From JANNSW01 sp031431235 (GTDB lineage Bacteria; Pseudomonadota; Alphaproteobacteria; Rhizobiales; Hyphomicrobiaceae): a DNA stretch of 8,027 nt. The stretch covers positions 1 to 8,027 of the forward strand of contig JANPDA010000290.1 of assembly GCA_031431235.1 (NCBI GenBank), read 5' to 3'. Shown one piece after another: positions 6,103-8,027 of the stretch (the stretch's first letter is position 1; each line of letters opens with the position of its first letter). The notes beneath the pieces are model-generated. The model ran no database searches. It worked only from the letters and a program-made list of their open reading frames with translations, and was not told where the DNA came from. The position numbers were made by a program, and so were the translations under genes.

Positions 6103-7205
6103 CAGCCGAAATCCAGCATGGCGAACGAGACGGTGAAGCCGGGGCCGAAGGCTGTCAGCAATTGGCGTCCGCGTGGCTGGCCCGCCATGGTGCGCTCGAG
6201 CACGAACAACACCGTTGGCGAGCTCATGTTGCCGTAGTCGCCGAGCACGTCCCAGGCATGCTTGAAGGTCTCACGGGGCACGCCGAGCGCTTGCTCGGCC
6301 GATTCCAACACCTTGCGTCCGCCCGGGTGCAGCACGATGCCGTCCAGGTCGGCGAGCCCGAGGCCTTCGCGGGCGAGGAACCCTTCGAGTGCCGGCCGCA
6401 ACTTGTCGCGTGCAAAACGCGGGATCTCCGGGCTGATCACCACGCCAAAGCCGTCGGGCTCGATCGACCAGCCCATCACATCCTCGGTCATTGGCCACAT
6501 ATGCTCGCCCGTCGCGCCGAGCAGCGCTCGCCCGGCCCGCGTTTCGCCCGGCTCGAGGCTGCGCAGCAGCACCCCGGCCGCGCCGTCGCCAAACAGTGCC
6601 GCGGAAATGAAGTTCGCCATGCGTCGGTCGCCGATGCGGCAGTTGATGGTGCAGAGCTCGACCGCCACGAACAGCACATTGCGGCCCGGATTGGAGCGCG
6701 CGAGACCTGCCGCTCGCGCCAGCCCCGTCACGCCGCCCGCGCAGCCGAGCCCGAACAAGGGCAGCCGCTCTACTTCTGGCTTCAGGCCGAGCCGGTTGGC
6801 GAGGCGTGCATCCAGGCTCGGCACCGCGATGCCGGTTGTCGAGGCGACGACCACGGCATCGATGTTGCGCACATCGATCCCGGCCGTCTCCGCGCAGTCG
6901 CGTGCCACCGTCTCGATCAGGCGCGGCGCTACCTCGGCGAAGACGGCGTTGCGCTCGACCCAACCATGGTCCTGCATCATCCACGCGGGTGGGACCGCCG
7001 TATAACGGCGCTCGATGCCGGTGTTGGCAAAGAGCTGCTCGAAGCGGCGGAACTCGGGCGCCACTCGAAGCGTCAGCTGCAGGAACTCGCTCTGATCGAT
7101 CGCATGCTCGGGCACCGCGGTCGCGACGGCCGCGATCACGACTTCGCTTGCAGCCGTGGCTACGGCATGCTGGCGTGCTTGGGCTAGGCGTAGGCGCTCC
7201 TGCAT
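6102..7205 (-). CDS. Type III polyketide synthase (chalcone/alkylresorcinol synthase family)
   Basis: The 367-residue product has the complete Cys-His-Asn triad of type III PKSs: C155 in FGLGCAGGV, H293 in VLHPGGRKV and N326 in GDYGNMSSPTVLF. The C-terminal FGPGFT motif is at 353-358. These homodimeric enzymes extend an acyl-CoA starter with malonyl-CoA units without an ACP and cyclise the product. Bacterial homologues such as BpsA, SrsA and ArsB/ArsC make long-chain alkylpyrones or alkylresorcinols. The ATG at 7205 is supported by GAGGAG six bases upstream. It is the first gene of a two-gene operon whose second gene is the methyltransferase, and it faces the ACP/KS operon and acyl-CoA synthetase that could provide starters. 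Ring type (resorcinol or pyrone) and chain length cannot be read from the sequence. Confidence 0.94.
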   Translation of the reverse strand: MQERLRLAQARQHAVATAASEVVIAAVATAVPEHAIDQSEFLQLTLRVAPEFRRFEQLFANTGIERRYTAVPPAWMMQDHGWVERNAVFAEVAPRLIETVARDCAETAGIDVRNIDAVVVASTTGIAVPSLDARLANRLGLKPEVERLPLFGLGCAGGVTGLARAAGLARSNPGRNVLFVAVELCTINCRIGDRRMANFISAALFGDGAAGVLLRSLEPGETRAGRALLGATGEHMWPMTEDVMGWSIEPDGFGVVISPEIPRFARDKLRPALEGFLAREGLGLADLDGIVLHPGGRKVLESAEQALGVPRETFKHAWDVLGDYGNMSSPTVLFVLERTMAGQPRGRQLLTAFGPGFTVSFAMLDFG

Positions 7206-7229
7206 CGGGCTCTCCTCGGATCCGCCGTC

Positions 7230-7235
7230 ATTGTA
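7230..7235 (-). promoter_or_regulatory. Candidate -10 box of the type III PKS operon
   Basis: On the minus strand this is TACAAT, five of six matches to TATAAT, 25-30 bases upstream of the PKS start. It leaves room for a very short leader containing the GAGGAG ribosome-binding site. No convincing -35 hexamer stands at 16-18 bases, so an activator or an alternative sigma factor might be needed. Resemblance only. Confidence 0.3.
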
Positions 7236-7361
7236 CCCGAGAAACGGGGAATATCACGCGGGATTGAACGCTCCGATGAACAGGCGAGTTCCGCGAGGCT
7301 CGTGTGCCTGCCAACTCGGCGTACCGTTGCGTCGCCCGCCCAGGTCTGCTGAAAGTCAGCG

Positions 7362-7805
7362 ATGAACGAGCTCATCATCCAATCAGGCACCGTCCGGCTC
7401 CGAGCGCGGCTGCTCGCGACCCGCACCGCCGACATCATCTGGCTCGGCCTGCCGCTGCAGTCGACGGTCCGGTTCTGGGGCAGGATGATCTGGATCGATA
7501 CGCCCTTCGAGGCCTATCGTGAGCTGGGCTCGCGCGACGTGATCGAAAAGGGCGAGATCGCCTTCCTGCCCGACAAGGACGACATCGTGCTCGGCTATGG
7601 CGCGACCCCGATCGCGCGCAATGGCGAAATCCGCCTGCCGAGCCTGGGCAACGTCTTTGCCCAAGCGATCGACGATGTGGAATTGCTCCGCGACATGGTC
7701 GATAATGCGATGGTGACGATTGCCCGTGCGCCCAGGCGCGAACGTGGCGATACCGGCCTGAAGCACGCTCCCTCGCGCGTCGGCAAGCTGAGAGTAGGGG
7801 ATTGA
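7362..7805 (+). CDS. Cyclophilin-like fold protein (TM1367-type)
   Basis: The 147-residue protein resembles the small cyclophilin-fold family typified by Thermotoga TM1367. It has an N-terminal beta strand with RLRARLLATRTADIIWLGLP, the FWGRMIWID segment (38-46), a GEIAFLPDKDDIVLGYGATP block (64-83) and a terminal NVFAQAIDDVELLRDM helix. No signal peptide or membrane segment is visible, so it should be cytoplasmic. The family has a barrel like peptidyl-prolyl isomerases, but prolyl isomerase activity is not established and the true role is unknown. An in-frame TGA at 7350-7352 means that the ATG at 7362 is the first possible start. The Shine-Dalgarno is weak, and a small hairpin (7348-7360) abuts the start. 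About 25 C-terminal residues (RAPRRERGD onward) look unstructured and basic. It is divergent from the PKS operon, with no evident functional link. Confidence 0.75.
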   Translation: MNELIIQSGTVRLRARLLATRTADIIWLGLPLQSTVRFWGRMIWIDTPFEAYRELGSRDVIEKGEIAFLPDKDDIVLGYGATPIARNGEIRLPSLGNVFAQAIDDVELLRDMVDNAMVTIARAPRRERGDTGLKHAPSRVGKLRVGD

Positions 7806-7811
7806 CCCCCT
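7796..7811 (+). terminator. Weak candidate terminator overlapping the end of the cyclophilin-like gene
   Basis: AGGGG (7796-7800) can pair with CCCCT (7807-7811), the stop codon TGA lying in the loop, and a TTT follows. The stem is only 5 bp and the T-run is short, so termination would be weak at best. Confidence 0.25.
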
Positions 7812-7889
7812 TTGCTGGCGTTCGCCGACGCGGTTGGGCGCTGGCGGTGATCGAATTGATCGAGAGCGGCAGGGAGTGGAATTCTGCTA

Positions 7890-8027
7890 GGGCCTGTCGT
7901 CAGTTGAGCCAGAACAGTACGCAAACCAGCGCCACCGCCGCAAGGAAAGTGTTCGCGAGCTTGTCGTAGCGCGTTGAGATGGCGCGGAATTGCTTGATTT
8001 TGCAAAAGAACCGCTCGACGAGGTTGC
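7890..8027 (-). mobile_element. IS5-family insertion sequence, 3' end (IS427-like), truncated by window
   Basis: The transposase tail described separately ends at 7900, and only about 10 bp outside it lies GGCCTGTCGTCAG, which has the position and appearance of the element's terminal inverted repeat. The preceding CTAG (7887-7890) matches the target preference known for the IS427/IS870 branch of IS5. The exact boundary (7888-7891) and target duplication cannot be confirmed because the other end of the element is outside the window. Confidence 0.7.
7900..8027 (-). CDS. IS5-family DDE transposase, C-terminal part
   Basis: The minus strand encodes an open 41-codon tail from the window edge to a TGA at 7900-7902. 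It begins NLVERFFCKIKQFRAISTRY and ends AVALVCVLFWLN. The N-x-VER-FF-x-x-K-x-x-R-x-I-x-TRYDK-LA-x-x-FLA pattern is the standard C-terminus of IS5-family (IS427/IS1031-like) DDE transposases, and the glutamate in VERFF is the last acidic residue of the DDE triad. The N-terminal part, including both catalytic aspartates, is outside the window, so whether the copy is intact cannot be judged. No frameshift is seen in the visible part. Confidence 0.88.
   Translation of the reverse strand, partial: NLVERFFCKIKQFRAISTRYDKLANTFLAAVALVCVLFWLN

Noticed and set aside
6162..7187. 341-codon plus-strand open frame opposite the type III PKS
   Set aside because: It is antisense to a protein with an intact Cys-His-Asn triad. 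The translation lacks motifs and is biased to Arg, His, Ala and Glu.
7595..8005. Minus-strand 136-codon frame between the cyclophilin-like gene and the IS element
   Set aside because: It is out of frame with the transposase tail, runs antisense into the cyclophilin-like gene and shows no recognisable motif.

Overview
This is a GC-rich window with the look of an alphaproteobacterial chromosome (inference from base composition, the DUF411 protein, the ACP/ketosynthase pair and the IS427-type IS5 element; the species cannot be fixed from sequence alone). Ten protein genes can be supported. Two of them are cut by the window edges.

Left part (1-1932): the tail of an unrecognised gene (+), then a Fic-family AMP-transferase gene on the minus strand, a solitary yidD (membrane protein insertion factor) on the plus strand, and a secreted DUF411 metal-binding protein on the minus strand. 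The last two overlap tail to tail by 7 bp. A nested palindromic repeat (1943-2025) fills the gap to the next gene and contributes that gene's stop codon.

Central part (2020-7205): a coherent lipid/polyketide locus. It holds a long-chain acyl-CoA synthetase (-) and, divergent from it, a discrete acyl carrier protein and a FabF/NodE-like ketosynthase (+). Converging on these is a two-gene minus-strand operon with a bacterial type III polyketide synthase followed by an ICMT-fold (BpsB/YpbQ-type) methyltransferase, coupled through a TGATG stop/start overlap. The simplest reading is that acyl-CoA or acyl-ACP starters made by the ligase and ACP/KS are extended and cyclised by the type III PKS to alkylresorcinols or alkylpyrones, which the methyltransferase then O-methylates. 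The catalytic residues are visible in all the enzymes. The chemistry of the product is inference from the Bacillus BpsAB and Streptomyces Srs systems.

Right part (7206-8027): a short divergent promoter region, a small cyclophilin-fold protein of the TM1367 type (+), and the 3' end of an IS5-family (IS427-like) element, whose transposase runs off the window on the minus strand. No tRNA, rRNA or CRISPR array was seen. No intergenic stretch exceeds 300 bp; the longest is the 269-bp stem-loop-rich gap at 3757-4025.
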